Shown piece after piece: positions 43,518 through 55,792 of a DNA stretch of 64,000 bases (positions within the stretch are counted from its first letter, which is position 1; each line of letters opens with the position of its first letter). The notes beneath the pieces were generated by a model. It did not search any database and had not been told where the DNA came from. It was given only the letters and a program-made list of their open reading frames with translations. Source of the stretch: Dactylis glomerata (taxonomy: Eukaryota > Streptophyta > Magnoliopsida > Poales > Poaceae); the NCBI GenBank assembly GCA_007115705.1, contig QXEO01000382.1, positions 682,001 through 746,000 on the forward strand, in the 5' to 3' direction. The translations under genes and the position numbers were made by a program.

Positions 43518-46088
43518 TTCGCAATTTTCTGCGCCTAGCTCAAAGGAGTTAAAGAAAAGCACTCTTGGGAGATAACCCAATATTTTCTTTTCAGTACTTT
43601 TTCTTTTATTTGAGTCTTGGAAGTCATTACTACTGTAATGACCGCTCCTTATCTTGTTTATTTCGTTTTTGTGCCAAGAGAAGCCTCTAATTTGAGTGAG
43701 GTAAAGATTTGGGGATGTTGCTGTCCTAAAACTGTTTTCGGTGCTGCACCGTAAAAATTCGTGAAAATTCTCTGTTTATCTTTTAGACCTGCGATTTCTT
43801 GTGCATATGCCCCAGGTTATATCCAAACTTTTCTTAGTTGAACACTTTTTGATTTGAGCAACATAAAATCCCTCAAAAATTCGTCCTTTGTCAGCTGTTC
43901 AGTTTTGACAGATTTCTGCCAATATTTGTGTTTGCCACTTTATCGCTTTCTTTTGAGTTCTTTTGATCATGGAACTTTTTGGAGAGTTGCTACAGTAGTA
44001 TTTGCTATATATGTGGTGGTTTTTAGTTGAAACCTGAAGCAAATAGAGGGTTGATTATATTTTATGCTTACACTAATGTTGCTAATAGAATTGTGTTTAG
44101 TTTTGTATGAAGGAAGTTTTCAAGTGTAGGGATTGGAAAATGATGAGATGAGTTGAAGAATGGACAAAAGCTCAAGCTTGGGGATGCCCATGCATCACCC
44201 CAATAAATATCCAAGAAGTACAAGCATCAAAGCTTGGGGATGCCCCCGAGGCACCCCTTCTTCATCGGCAAAAATCAGGTCACCTTTCAAAACACTATAT
44301 TTTTATTGCTTCATGCACTATGTGTTTTTCTTGGAGCGTCAGTTGTTTTAGTTTTCTTAGTTGGTTTAGTTTGTTTGTTTGCTGCAATAAATGGTTGGAC
44401 CCCAACAAATTTTCTTTTGGAGAAGTTACTCGTTTTCATTTGCAAAGAACGCTCAGTTTTTCACTCTTATCGTTTATCGAGTGTTCTACTTTTTCTGCTA
44501 CTGCTTTTGGTTTTCGTTTTCGCCTTGATATGCGTTCAGATCTTGTCATATCTTTTCATCAAGGTGTATTTTTGCCTCTGATCTTCATTGGTTTTCATCA
44601 AAAGTGGTGTTTATAAAAATTTCAGATGGTGTTGGAAAAGAGAAAAAGCTTTGTGCAAAATAGTGGTACAAGAAGGAGCTTGTGTAGACTGCGGCTTAGG
44701 CTTTTTCATGTCATGCTTGATGTCTTTTTGATAGTATGCTTAGTGGTTTTGCTGTAGCATGACTTGTCTCAAATAACTGAGATTGCTTAATGAGCCTTTG
44801 AAAAAATCATGCGTTGTTTTTATTGTATGGAAGCATTATTTTGGTTTTCTCCTTGATGCTTTATTTGGGTTGACTTGGCGCATGCTCACACATGTTAGAC
44901 TCTTACAAAGTTGCCAATAGCCTTCATGATCATTTAGTTTTTGACTTTTGATGCCATCTTATGCTTCTTTTAATGTCGCTTTGTCGCTTTGCATGATTAT
45001 GGCCATTATTGCTCTCTTAGTTGGTCGCTCCCAGTCTTTTGCTAGCCCTCGCCTTGTACTGAGTATGAGCTCTACTCGTGCATCCAACTCCTAAAAGCCA
45101 AAGTTTTCCATTGTGTCCACTATAAACTCCTATGCATGGTATTTGTAAGCCATTCCAAAGTAAATTCTCATGTGCTACCTTTCAAAAACCTTCAAAACAC
45201 TTCTCGTTTTGTGACACTGTTTTCAGCTCATGGGGATGTAGTGGTCGGATTTGCTATCTTCCATATTGCTTATTCCAAAAAGAAAAAAAAAGAGAAAAAA
45301 AGAAAGAAAAAAGGCACTCCTCCAAAGAATGTGAATGTTGGTGGGCACCCGATGGAATCGGTTAGCCATGGTATGTGAAAGGAAAAGGTGGGGAGGAGTG
45401 CCAAGTTTTATAAAAAGAGCACAAAAGTGCCAATCTCTCTCTCAAAAACTTGCTTCATTTTTGTATGGAAGATAGTAAGAACCCCATTGCCAGTCGTTGA
45501 CAAAGACAACCACCTCTCAAAACCAATTTTTTATCTCTCTGTTTTACAAATGAAAAGCTCTAGCACATGCTCAATCAATGCTTCCCTCTGCGAAGGGCCT
45601 TTCTTTTACTTTTATGTTGAGTCACCACCTTCTTTCTTTATGCACCATTAAGAGAGCATAGTTGTCATTCTTAGTGTGATATGCATTGTCCCAAAGTTCA
45701 TTGATTGACTCATATTGTTGGTTTCACTTGTTCTTAAATTATTTGTATCTAGTCGCCCTCTTAAACTTTGAGGTGTCCTATGCATTTATGTTTTGCTCTC
45801 TTTGAAGGACAAGCTGAAAACCATTTGTATGTTTTTCCTTATGATTTGAACACACGTTTGACTTTCATTGTTTCATTATCATGATCTTTTGTTTGTGTTC
45901 ATTTGCATGTTTACAACATGGTTGCTAAGTTTCTTATTGTCATGATTATATCTTTCATGCCCATGTTTTAAGTTCTATTGATCCCAGCTCACCAATGCTT
46001 ACATATATGATCAAGATTGTGTAGGTGCATGTCACCTCAAAAATTATTCTTTTGTTATCACTTACCTACTCGAGGACGAGCAGGAGTT
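43518..46088 (+). other. 3' untranslated region of B
   Basis: Non-coding, shared with A, G and I. Polypurine-tract motifs at 44174-44187 and 44230-44243; a purine-rich A/G run at about 45277-45312. No gene. Confidence 0.8.
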
Positions 46089-46103
46089 AAGCTTGGGGAT
46101 GCT
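46089..46103 (+). other. Polypurine tract of B
   Basis: AAGCTTGGGGATGCT immediately before the right LTR. Confidence 0.8.
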
Positions 46104-47699
46104 TGATACGTCTCAAACGTATCTATAATTTTTGATGCTCCATGCTTGTTTTTACACCATTTGCCTATTGTTTCGTTACACTTAGTTGCACTTTTATGCA
46201 TTTTCCGGAACTAACCTATTAACAAGCGCCACAGTGCCAGTTTCCTGTTTTCTGCTGTTTTTGTGTTTCAGAAGTGATACACAGGAAATATTCTTGGAAT
46301 TGGACGAAACAAGTTCCTGAAGTCTTATTTTACCCGGAAGCTTCCAGAGATCCGAAGAAGTGTCGGAGGGGGGCCACCAGGGCCCCACACAAGGGGGTGG
46401 CGCGGCCAGGCCCCTGGCCACGCCGGGCCCACGTGAGGGAGCCTGGCTGCACCTCTGACGACGCCCCTTCGCCTATAAGTACCCCCCGACGAGAAAAACC
46501 TAAGTGCCCAATCAGATTTCCAGAACACATCGCGATCCGCCGCCGCCGTCGACCCGAAGATCGGGAGGGTCCAGAAGCTCTTCCCGGCACCCTGCCGGAG
46601 AGGGGAATCGCCACCGGAGGTCTTCTTCATCGCCATGCTTGCCTCCGGAGCGATGAGTGAGTAGTCTACCTTGGACTATGGGTCCATAGCAGTAGCTAGA
46701 TGGTTGTCTTCTCCACCATGTGCTTCATGTTTAGATCTCATGAGCTGCCCTACATGATTGAGATCACCGTTATGTAATTCTATGATGTTGGTTTGTTGGG
46801 ATCCGATGAATATTGGTGTTTATGATTAAGTTGCTGTACTGAATTATATCTTTTGTTATCTCTATGTTGTTTATGATCTTGCATGCTCTCCGTTGTTAGT
46901 AGCTATCTTGGCCGAGTAGTTGCTAGTGACTCCAAGAGGGGGTATTTATGCTCGATAGTGGGTTCATGTCTCTATTTCACCTGGGGGAGTGACAGAAACC
47001 TCTAAGGTGGTAGATGTGCTGTTGCTACTAGGGAGAAAACAACATTCATATGCTCAAGGGCATATGCTTTGTTTACATTACACACTTTGCTTAATGCAAT
47101 TATCTGTTGTTCGCAACTTAATACTTGTGGAGTTCTCGGATTGATTCACCACAAGTGGATTATTAGTCATAGATGCAGTTGGATGGCGGTCTATGTATTT
47201 TGTTGTAATGCCCAGAGTAAATCTCATAGTGATCTTCTTGACATATCACGTTATCTCTATTCTATCAATTGCCCAACTGTAATTTGTTTACCCAACATGT
47301 TATTTTATCTATGGAGAGACACCACTAGTGAACTGTGGACCCCGGTCCTATTTTAATCATATTGCTATCACCTGTTTACTTTTCCCGCACTGTTTACTTT
47401 ACTCGCATATTATTACTGTTTTCCACTCGATACGCTCATAACATTTGTTTCAAGCAAACCGGTGAGATTGACAACCTCATCGCAAGTTGGGAGCAAAGTA
47501 TTTGTTTGTGTGTGTGGAGGTTCCATATCACCTTCAGTCGTCGCCGTCTCTCCTGTCCTGACCGATATTAAACCTTAGTTTCTTAACTGAGGGAAAACTA
47601 GCTGCTATACACATCATACCTTCCTCTTGGGGTTCCCAACGGGCTGGTCATTCACCACGCACAAGGACTGTCTGCTTGAACGTCAATCACACGCTAGCA
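46104..47699 (+). repeat. Right LTR of B
   Basis: 1596 bp, pairs with 41137-42733. Confidence 0.9.
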
Positions 47700-47704
47700 C
47701 CCTC

Positions 47705-47967
47705 CTACTCTCCTTCGGATCTCTGGAAGCTCCCGGACAAAATAAGACTTTAGGAACTTGTTTCGTCCAATTCCGAGAATATTTCCTGTGTATCACTTCT
47801 GAAACAGAAAAATAGCAGAAAACAGGGAACTGACACTGTGGCAACTTGTTAGTAGGTTAGTTCCGGAAAATGCATAAAAGTGCCACGAAGTGTAACGAAA
47901 CAGTAGGCAAATGGTGTAAAAACAAGCATGGAGCATCAAAAATTATAGATACATTGGAGACGTATCA
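47705..47967 (-). repeat. Right LTR of G, final segment
   Basis: Ends GGAGACGTATCA, the reverse of TGATACGTCTCC, then the target duplication TCTAG. Confidence 0.85.
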
Positions 47968-47972
47968 TCTAG

Positions 47973-48325
47973 TCACCCTTTTTAAACTTGAAGGTGTCCT
48001 ATGCATTTATGTTTTGCTATTCCATGAAGGACAAGCTGAAAACTACTTGTTATGTTTTTCCATATGATTTGAACACACGTTTGACTTTCATTGTTTCATT
48101 ATTCATGATCTTTTGTTTGTGTTCTTTTTCATGTTATAATATGATTGCTAAGTTTCCTATTGTCAAGATTATGTCTTTCATGCCCATGTTTTAAGTTCTT
48201 TGATCTCAGCACTCAATGCGTTACCTATATGATCAAGATTGTGATGGTGCATGTCACCTCAAAAATTATTTCTTTTGTTATCACTTACCTACTCGAGGAC
48301 AAGCAGGAGTTAAGCTTGGCGATGC
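47973..48325 (+). other. 3' untranslated region of A, second part, with polypurine tract
   Basis: Resumes A's 3' UTR after G and matches B near 45750-46103. Ends in AAGCTTGGCGATGC (48312-48325), a polypurine tract with one pyrimidine change. Confidence 0.75.
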
Positions 48326-48858
48326 TGATACGTCTCGAATGTATCTATAATTTTTGATGCTCCATGCTTGTTTTTACACCATTTGCCTTGTGTTTCGTTA
48401 CACTTCGTGGCATTTTTATGCGATTTCCGGAACTAACCTATTGACAAGATGCCACAATGCCAGTTCCCTGTTTTCTGCTGTTTTTGTGTTTCAGAAAAGC
48501 TGCACAGGAAATATTCTCGAAATTGGACGAAACAAGTTTCAGAAGTCTTATTTTTCCCGGAAGAGTACCGAAGACCGAAAGAGAGCTGGAGGGGGGCCAG
48601 AGGCCGCCCACACACGTAGGGGGCGCGGCCCATCCCCTAGCCGTGCCGCCCTATTGTGAGGGCGCCCTGGCAGCCCCCTGACAACGCCCCTTCGCCTATA
48701 TAAAGCCTCAGGACGGAAAACCCTAGGGGAATCGGCGAATTTCCAGAACAGTTCCGCAGCACCGCCGCTATCGAAGACAAATTTTGGGGGACAGAAGTCT
48801 CTGTTCCGGCACCCTGCCGAGACGGGGAAGTGCCCCCGGAGCCATCTCCATCGGTCTC
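48326..48858 (+). repeat. Right LTR of A, 5' part only
   Basis: Matches 17085-17623 with about 4% differences by eye and stops in CATCGGTCTC where element I begins. Confidence 0.85.
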
Positions 48859-50462
48859 TGCTGCGTTTGATGGCGTATGGTTAACGTGGGAGCAGACGGT
48901 CCTTGTGCGTGGTGAATAACCAGCCCGTTGGGAACCCCAAGAGGAAGGTATGATGAGTATAGCAGCTAGTTTTCCCTCAGTTAAGAAACCAAGGTATGTC
49001 GATCTTGGAGAGGAGAGACAAACGACTGAAGGTGATGCGGAACCTGCACACACACAACCAAGTACTTTGTTCCCAACTTGCGATGAGGTTGTCAATCTCA
49101 CCGGTTTGCTTGAAACAAAGGTTATGAGCGTATCGAGTTGAAAACAATATAGTATGCGAGTAAAGTAAACAGTGCGAGTAAAGTAAACAGGTGATAGCAA
49201 TATGATGTAAATAGGACCGGGGTCCACAGTTCACTAGTGGTGTCTCTCCATAAGATAAATAACACATGCTGGGTAAACAAATTACAGTTGGGTAATTGAT
49301 AGAATAAAGATAAATGTGATATGTCAAGAAGATCACTATGAGATTTACTCTGGGCATTACAACAAAATACATAGACCGCCATCCAACTGCATCTATGACT
49401 AATAATCCACTTGTGGTGAATCAATCCAAGAACTCCACAAGTATTAAGTTGCGAACAACAGATAATTGCATTAAGCAAAGTGTGTAATGTAAACAAAGCA
49501 TATGCCCTTGAGCATATGAATGTTGTTTTCTCCCTAGTAGCAATAGCACATCTACAACCTTAGAGGTTTCTGTCACTCCCCCAGATTAAATAGAGGCATG
49601 AACCCACTATCGAGCATAGATACCCACTCTTGGAGTCACTAGCAACTACTCGGCCAAGATAGCTACTCACAACAGAGAGCATGCAAGATCATAAACAACA
49701 TAGAGATAACAAAAGATATAATTCAGTACAACAACTTAATCATAAACACCAATATTCATCGGATCCCAACAAACCAAACATGTAGAATTACATAACGGTG
49801 ATCTCAATCATGTAGGGCAGCTCATGAGATCTAAACATGAAGCACATGGTGGAGGAGACAACCATCTAGCTACTGCTATGGACCCATAGTCCAAGGTAGA
49901 CTACTCACTCATCGCTCCGAAGGCAAGCATGGCGATGAAGAAGACCTCCGGTGGCGATTCCCCTCTCCGGCAGGGTGCCGGGAAGAGCTTCTGGACCCTC
50001 CCGATCTTCGGGTCGACGGCGGTGGCGGATCGCGATGTGTTCTGCAAAAGTGATCGGGTACTTAGGTTTTTTCCGTCGGGGGGTCTTTATAGGCGAAGGG
50101 GCGATGTCATAGGAGGGACCAGGCGGCCTCACGCCAGGCTCACGCGACCAGGGGCCTGGCCGCGCCAGCTAGGTGTGTGGGCCCCTGGTGGCCCACCTCC
50201 TACTCCTCTTCGGATCTCTGGAAGCTTCCGGGTAAAATAAGACTTCAGGAACTTGTTTCGTCCAATTCCGAGAATATTTCCTGTGTATCACTTCTAAAAC
50301 ACAAAAACAGCAGAAAACAGGGAACTGGCACTGTGGCAACTCGTTAATAGGTTAGTTCCGGAAAATGCATAAAAGTGCCACGAAGTGTAACGAAACAATA
50401 GACAAATGGTGTAAAAATAAGCATGGAGCATCAAAAATTATAGATACGTTGGAGACGTATCA
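48859..50462 (-). repeat. Left (3') LTR of I
   Basis: TGCTGCGTTTGATGGCG to GGAGACGTATCA, 1604 bp; pairs with 63505 onward. Confidence 0.88.
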
Positions 50463-53399
50463 AGCATTCCCAAGCTTAACTCCTGCTCGTCCTCGAGTAG
50501 GTAAGTGATAACAAAAGAATAATTTTTGAGGTGACATGCACCTACACAATCTTGATCAAATATGTAAGCATTTTGTGCGCTGGGATCATAAGAACTTAAA
50601 ACATGGGCATGAAGATATAATCTTGACAATCAGAACTTAGCAACCATATTGTAAACATGCAAATGAACACAAACAAAAGATCATGAAAATGAAACAATGA
50701 AAGTCAAACGTGTGTTCAAACCATAAGGAAAAACATAAAAATGGTTTTCAGCTTGTCCTTTAAAGAGAGCAAAACATAAATGCATAGGACACCTTCAAGT
50801 TTAAGAGGGCGACTAGATACAAATAATTTGAGAACAAGTGAAACCAACAATATGAATCAATCAATGAACTTTGGGACAATGCATATTACACTAAGAATGA
50901 CAACTATGCTCTCTTAATAGTGCATAAAGAAAGAAGGTGGTGACTCAACATAAAAGTAGAAGAAAGGCCCTTCGCAGAGGGAAGCAGTGATTGCAAGTTT
51001 TATAACCTTCAAAAATTATGGTACTTACCGGCTTTGAGCTCTCATTGCCCCCATCATAAGCATCTTGAATGGTTAAAGTTAATGCGAGAACAATTATGAT
51101 GCATATGCTTGACAAATCATAAGTTGAAAACCTCGTGCCCCGTGAATACGAGTACCCAAACCTCATGCTACCTTACTTAGAGTCCGAAGCAAGGCTCTTG
51201 TCATTGTAAGTATATGCATATCATTGAGAACCGCCAATGGGGTACCTCCATGCCCGATGACATGGAACAAGCCCACACCAAAATGACAGGACAAGCAGAC
51301 AATGAACACCTCGACATCTCTTTTATTTGCCTTTTGTTTAGCTTTTTATTATGAGATGCGTCGTCGAATGTTCACCATGGGTATGCTGCAAATTTCCACC
51401 ATGAATTATGCATGGCTTAGATTGGCGGCCCGGCGTTTCCCTAACACATATACAAACTCCATGATCCCCACAAGATTCCCAATTCATTTTACACCGCGGG
51501 CATCCATAAACAAAAGATCACGATATCAACTCAAATAAGAAGTGCAATGTTGAAAGCTTACCCCATGACAGCATGGCTGGGCTAGAATCCAACTTACAAC
51601 TTGCAAGCACAACAACTCAACATAAGAGACCACAATGTCAAATTTTTAAGAACAGGAAAAGTAAAGTGTGCCTTTCGGTTCGTGAGAGCTTTACTGACCA
51701 AATTTCGCATAACACTGGTAAGAGTTTAATTTGAAGAGAAAATAAAAGCAAGTCAAATTTACTTGGAATAGCAAATTGCTAGTAGGTATGTATGGTGGAC
51801 ACTTTGGAAAACTTTGGCTTTTAGGAGTTGGATGCACGAGTAGAGCTCATACTCAGTACAAGGCGAGGGCTAGCAAAAGACTGGGAGCGACCAACTAAGA
51901 GAGCAATAATGGCCATAATCATGCAAAGCGACAAAGCGACATTAAAAGAAGCATAAGATGGCATCAAAAGTCAAAAACTAAATGATCATGAAGGCTATTG
52001 GCGACTTTGCAAGAGTTTAACATGTGTGAGCATGCGCCAAGTCAACCCAAATAAAGCATCAAGGAGAAAACCAAAATAATGCTTCCATACAATAAAAACA
52101 ACGCATGATTTTTTCAAAGGCTCATTAAGCAATCTCAGTTATTTGAGACAAGTCATGCTACAGCAAAACCACTAAGCATACTATCAAAAAGACATCAAGC
52201 ATGACATGAAAAAGCCTAAGCCGCAGTCTACACAAGCTCCTTCTTGTACCACTATTATGCACAAAGCTTTTTCTCTTTTCCAACACCATTTGAAATTTTT
52301 AAAGACACCTCTTTTGATGAAAACCAATAAATATCAGAGGCAAAAATACACCTTGATGAAAATATATGACAAGGTCTGAACGCAAATCAAGGCAAAAATG
52401 AAAACCAAAAGCAGTAGCAGAAAAAGAAGAACACTCGATTTTTAATAAGAGTGAAAACTAGAGCGTTCTTGGCAAATGAAAAGCAATGCAACTTCTCCAA
52501 AAGAAAATTTGTTGGGGTCCAACCATTTATTGCAGCAAACAAACAAACTAAACTAACTAAGAAAACAAAAACAACTGACGATCCAAGAAAAACACATAGT
52601 GCATGAAGCAATAAAAATATAGTGTTTTGAAAGGTGACCTGATTTTTGCCAATGAAGAAGGGGTGCCTCGGGGGCATCCCCAAGCTTTGACGCTTGTACT
52701 TCTTGGATATTTCTTGGGGTGATGCATGGGCATCCCCAAGCTTAAGCTTTTGTCCATTCTTTAACTCATCTCATCATTCTCCAATCCCTACACTTGAAAA
52801 CTTCCTTCATACAAAACTAAACACAATTCTATTAGCAACATTAGTGCAAGCATAACATATAACCAACCCTCTTTTTGCTTCAGGTTTCAACTCAAAACCA
52901 CCACATATATAGCAAATACTACTGTATCAAGCTCTCTAAAAGTTCCGTGATCAAAAGAACTCAAAAGAAAGCGACAAAGTGGCAAACACAAATATTGGCA
53001 GAAATCTGTCAAAACTGAACAGCTGACAAAGGTCGAATTTTTTAGGGGTCTTCTGTTGCTCAAATCAAAAAGTGTTCAACTAACAAAAGTTTGGACATAA
53101 CCTGGGGAATATGCACAAGAAATCGCAGGTCCAAAAGATATGTAGAGAATTTATACGATTTTTTACGGTGCAGCACCGAAAACAGTTTCAGGACAGCAAC
53201 ATCCCCAAATCTTTACCTCACTCGAATTAGAGGCTTCTCTTGGCACAAAAACAAAATAAACAAGATAAGGAGCGATCATTACAGTAGTAATGACTTCCAA
53301 GACTCAAATAAAAGAAAAATTACTGAAAAGAAAACATTGGGTTATCTCCCAAAAGTGATTTTCTTTAACGCCTTTGAGCTAGGCGCAGAAAATTGCGAA
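50463..53399 (-). other. 3' untranslated region of I
   Basis: Non-coding. Terminal polypurine tract next to the LTR (about 50463-50477, minus strand AAGCTTGGGAATGCT) and two internal copies at 52674-52687 and 52730-52743. This is the full-length version of the 3' UTR that is deleted in G. Confidence 0.8.
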
Positions 53400-53603
53400 T
53401 CAAGTAATATCAAGTGATGAAGCATAAAGCTCATAATTTGCTCTAAGAATAGAGTCAAAAAGTAATTTCTTTATTTTCCTAGGGAAGTGTTCCATACCTT
53501 TCTTGAGTGGGAAATGATATTTGATAGTGCCTTCCCTCATATCAATGATGGCACCTACAGTTCGAAGAAAGGGTCTTCCCAAAATAATAGGACATGAAGC
53601 ATG

Positions 53604-54523
53604 TGTCGATGGATTTCGTGTCGCAAGAACACGGGGTACCACGCGACGGACCCAAGGATTCGAACGCAGGGGGCTGAACGTGTGAGATCTTGGATCGCAA
53701 CGAAACACGGTGACGGAAGCCTCGATTGTCGGACGCGCAACGCACTGCAGAGAGGGAGACCGAGCTTTACCCAGGTTCAGGGCCCTCGTGGTGAGGTAAA
53801 ACCCCTACTTCCTGCCTTCTTGTATTGCAACGTGACACCTCGCGAGGAGTACAAGGCCTTGGTTACAAAGCTCTAGTTGGCCAGAGGTTGAAGAACCTGC
53901 GTGCCCAACTAGCAGCTTGAAGAAGATGAAGATTCGATTAGCCCGGATCCCCCCTAAGGGGTGGCCTCTCCCTCCTTTTCTAGCGCCAAGGTCCTCCTTC
54001 CCCTTATCTTCTTGGGGAAGGGGTTGCCACACACGGCCAAGGAGGGAGGACAGCTGTAGACTATGTTCTTCTGTAGACTTGGTCTTCGTAGGGTAGCGGC
54101 GCCGGTCCACAGGAGTGGGTGGAGGAGGCTGACGTCCTCCTCTGGCGCCCTGCACCGTCCATGCTATATTTAGGGGGGTGGCCAACTGCCACTGTGCCTC
54201 TTTGGGCAGGCACAGAGAAAGTTGGTCTCCTCCCTGTCGGGGGTAGCGTGGGCGGTACGCGGTCTTCTGCCCGCTAGCTTCTTGCTCTGCACGCCAATCG
54301 TGCTGAGCTGGCGTAGGCGTGCGTCCTCTCCTCACCAGCAGGGGCTCGTGAGGAGGTCTTCTGGTCCTTAGCCGTTTCTGTCGTCGTTCTCCTCACGAGG
54401 CGCCTCCTCGTGACGGTCTTCTCCGTGACTTGGGTCGCTGACTGTCCCCTGGGCTGAAGATGGGCCGATGACGGGGCCCAGGAGCAGGTGGACCGGGATA
54501 CCCCGGTATCCAGAACACTGACA
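53604..54523 (-). repeat. Left (3') LTR of H
   Basis: TGTCGATGGATTTCG to CAGAACACTGACA, 920 bp. A TATA-like CTAAATATAG (minus strand) lies at 54164-54173. Confidence 0.92.
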
Positions 54524-54821
54524 GTAGCCCCCGGGAGCCCGGCCCATGAACGCACCCTCTTGAGGAAGCGAAGGGTCGGGGGCCCTCGAAGCTGCTGGGC
54601 CCTCCAACAGCACGCGTCAACCGCGCGGTCAGAGGACCATGTGAAGAAGCAGAGACTCCGGACATGTGGCGCGGCCGCAGCTGGCGAGACGAAACGGCGG
54701 GCGACGCTATGGTCTCTGAGGCGTCAACCTGCCATAATGATGTGTCGCTTGACTGCAGAGCGCCGCGCCAACGCTTCGATTCCCGCGCAAGGATTTGACG
54801 CATCGACGCCGGACGCCTCCC

Positions 54822-54829
54822 TTAAATAG
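54822..54829 (+). promoter_or_regulatory. TATA-like element before the antisense gene in H
   Basis: TTAAATAG about 75 bp upstream of the ATG at 54901, followed by a CT-rich leader. Spacing suits a plant core promoter; not proven. Confidence 0.4.
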
Positions 54830-54900
54830 ATCCTCCTCGAGACCTCCGGCACTTCACCTCCTTCCTCCAGTGCCACTTCTGCTTCCTCGCCCCCAAGCTC

Positions 54901-55664
54901 ATGGATCCCTCCAACTCCTCCGCCGCCGTGGGATCGAGCTCCGGGGCGAAGCGCCGCGGACGTCCCCTGGGCAGCGGAAAGAAGGCGAAGGTCCCGGCCC
55001 AGTGGACGCCCGGCGCCGGCGGCCCCCTCCGCATCGGCGCGCTCCGGCAGGGCGAGGCGAGCCGTGCCGCCGCGGGGACCTCTGGCGCCCTGACCCTCAG
55101 GGGTCCTGCGCGTGGAGGCGCCCCGAACTTGCCGTCGCCGCTGGCAGCGGCGCCTGCTCCCCGCGCCTCGGGGAGCATCGATCGGGCCCTCCGGGAGGTG
55201 GAGGCCGCCCTAGGCCCCCCCCCCCTGCTGTAGATCTTCCGGCCCCGCCGGTGAACGGAGTGGTTGCCACTCCGCGCCCCTTGGCGGCGGCGCTGCTGGG
55301 ACCCCTCATCACCCCGGGGTTCCGCTTCTTGGAGCTCCTCGTCATCGTCGACGCCCCGGGCTTCAACTCCCTCCGGCTGCCCGACGCCGTCCGGATGGTG
55401 GTTCACGCCCATGGCCCGGCCGCCGGGGAGATCGCCCTGGGGGAGCAGAGCAGGCCAGACCTCTTCTGGCCTGTGGACATCCTCTTCGGGGGCGGCGGCA
55501 ATGCCGTCCTCGCCGGCCACTGGAGGGCTTTCGCCCTCGGCCATCGCCTCCGCGTCGGCGACCACCTCGTCTTCCGCTTCAAGCTGGGGACGCTGGAGGC
55601 TACGGTGCGGATCTTCACCGCCGGCGGCGTCCGCCGCACCTACCCCCAGCCCGCGGCGCAGTGA
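54901..55664 (+). CDS. AT-hook and B3-like DNA-binding protein gene, antisense inside H (frameshifted in a C run)
   Basis: ATG 54901 opens a frame with Ser-rich start, then KRRGRPLGSGKK (residues 17-28), an AT-hook core RGRP that binds the minor groove of AT-rich DNA. It stops at 55231-55233 just past a run of eleven C (55215-55225). The neighbouring frame then runs on from the same run to TGA/stop at 55662-55664 and holds a B3-like fold signature at about 55320-55627: FRFLELLVI, FNSLRLPDAVRMVV, LFWPVDILF, AGHWRAFALGHRLRVGDHLV and LEATVRIF. One base difference in the C run would join both into about 254 residues. It runs opposite to the retrotransposon, between integrase and the 3' LTR, with a TATA-like box upstream and AATGAA downstream. 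Tat elements elsewhere are known to carry extra antisense ORFs. Domain calls are by eye; B3 similarity is moderate. Confidence 0.6.
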
Positions 55665-55792
55665 AGAGGAAGCCCCGGCGCGGTAGTCTTCTGGGGAGGG
55701 GAGCTAGTCTCCTCCCCTCTTTTGCCATGTAGTCCTTGCCGGCGGGGTATGCCCCGTCGTGCTTCGCTCCTTCCCCCGCTGGGGGCCTTTTT

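Larger units (their letters stand above)
41137..47699 (+). mobile_element. Element B: non-autonomous Athila-like retrotransposon inserted in G's LTR
   Basis: 6563 bp, flanked by CCCTC (41132-41136 and 47700-47704). LTRs 41137-42733 and 46104-47699, primer site 42744-42761, one 197-codon ORF, long 3' UTR, polypurine tract 46089-46103. LTRs differ by about 2-2.5% by eye. The LTR is a relative of G's LTR in the opposite orientation, so B inserted into a homologous LTR. Confidence 0.92.
23755..47967 (-). mobile_element. Element G: non-autonomous gag-protease LTR retrotransposon inserted in A
   Basis: Flanked by the 5-bp duplication TCTAG (23750-23754 and 47968-47972); joining the flanks restores A's 3' UTR. 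Order along the plus strand: 3' LTR 23755-25476 (inner end deleted), 3' UTR 25477-27180, gag-protease frame 27181-29235, leader, primer site 29401-29418, then the 5' LTR from 29428. That LTR is split by F (30012-40269) and B (41137-47699) and finishes at 47967. Without the insertions G is about 7.4 kb. It lacks reverse transcriptase and integrase. Confidence 0.88.
17085..48858 (+). mobile_element. Element A: non-autonomous Athila-like LTR retrotransposon, split by G and I
   Basis: Left LTR 17085-18504, primer-binding site 18515-18532, a gag-only coding region 18645-21164, and 3' UTR 21165-23754 that resumes at 47973-48325 after the insertion of G. The right LTR starts at 48326 and is cut at 48858 by element I; its remainder must lie beyond the window. 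The five bases before the left LTR are TCCTC. No protease, reverse transcriptase or integrase is present, so it depended on another element. The two LTR parts differ by roughly 4% by eye count, the largest value in the nest. Confidence 0.85.

Noticed and set aside
44160..44351. Conserved 63-codon frame (MDKSSSLGMP...) repeated in A, B, G and I
   Set aside because: Other frames of the same block are equally conserved, so the DNA is conserved rather than a peptide; it sits in the 3' UTR with polypurine motifs.
54822..55565. 247-codon minus-strand frame opposite the B3-like gene
   Set aside because: Low-complexity Gly/Arg/Ala-rich shadow; the plus-strand frames carry the recognisable AT-hook and B3-like motifs.
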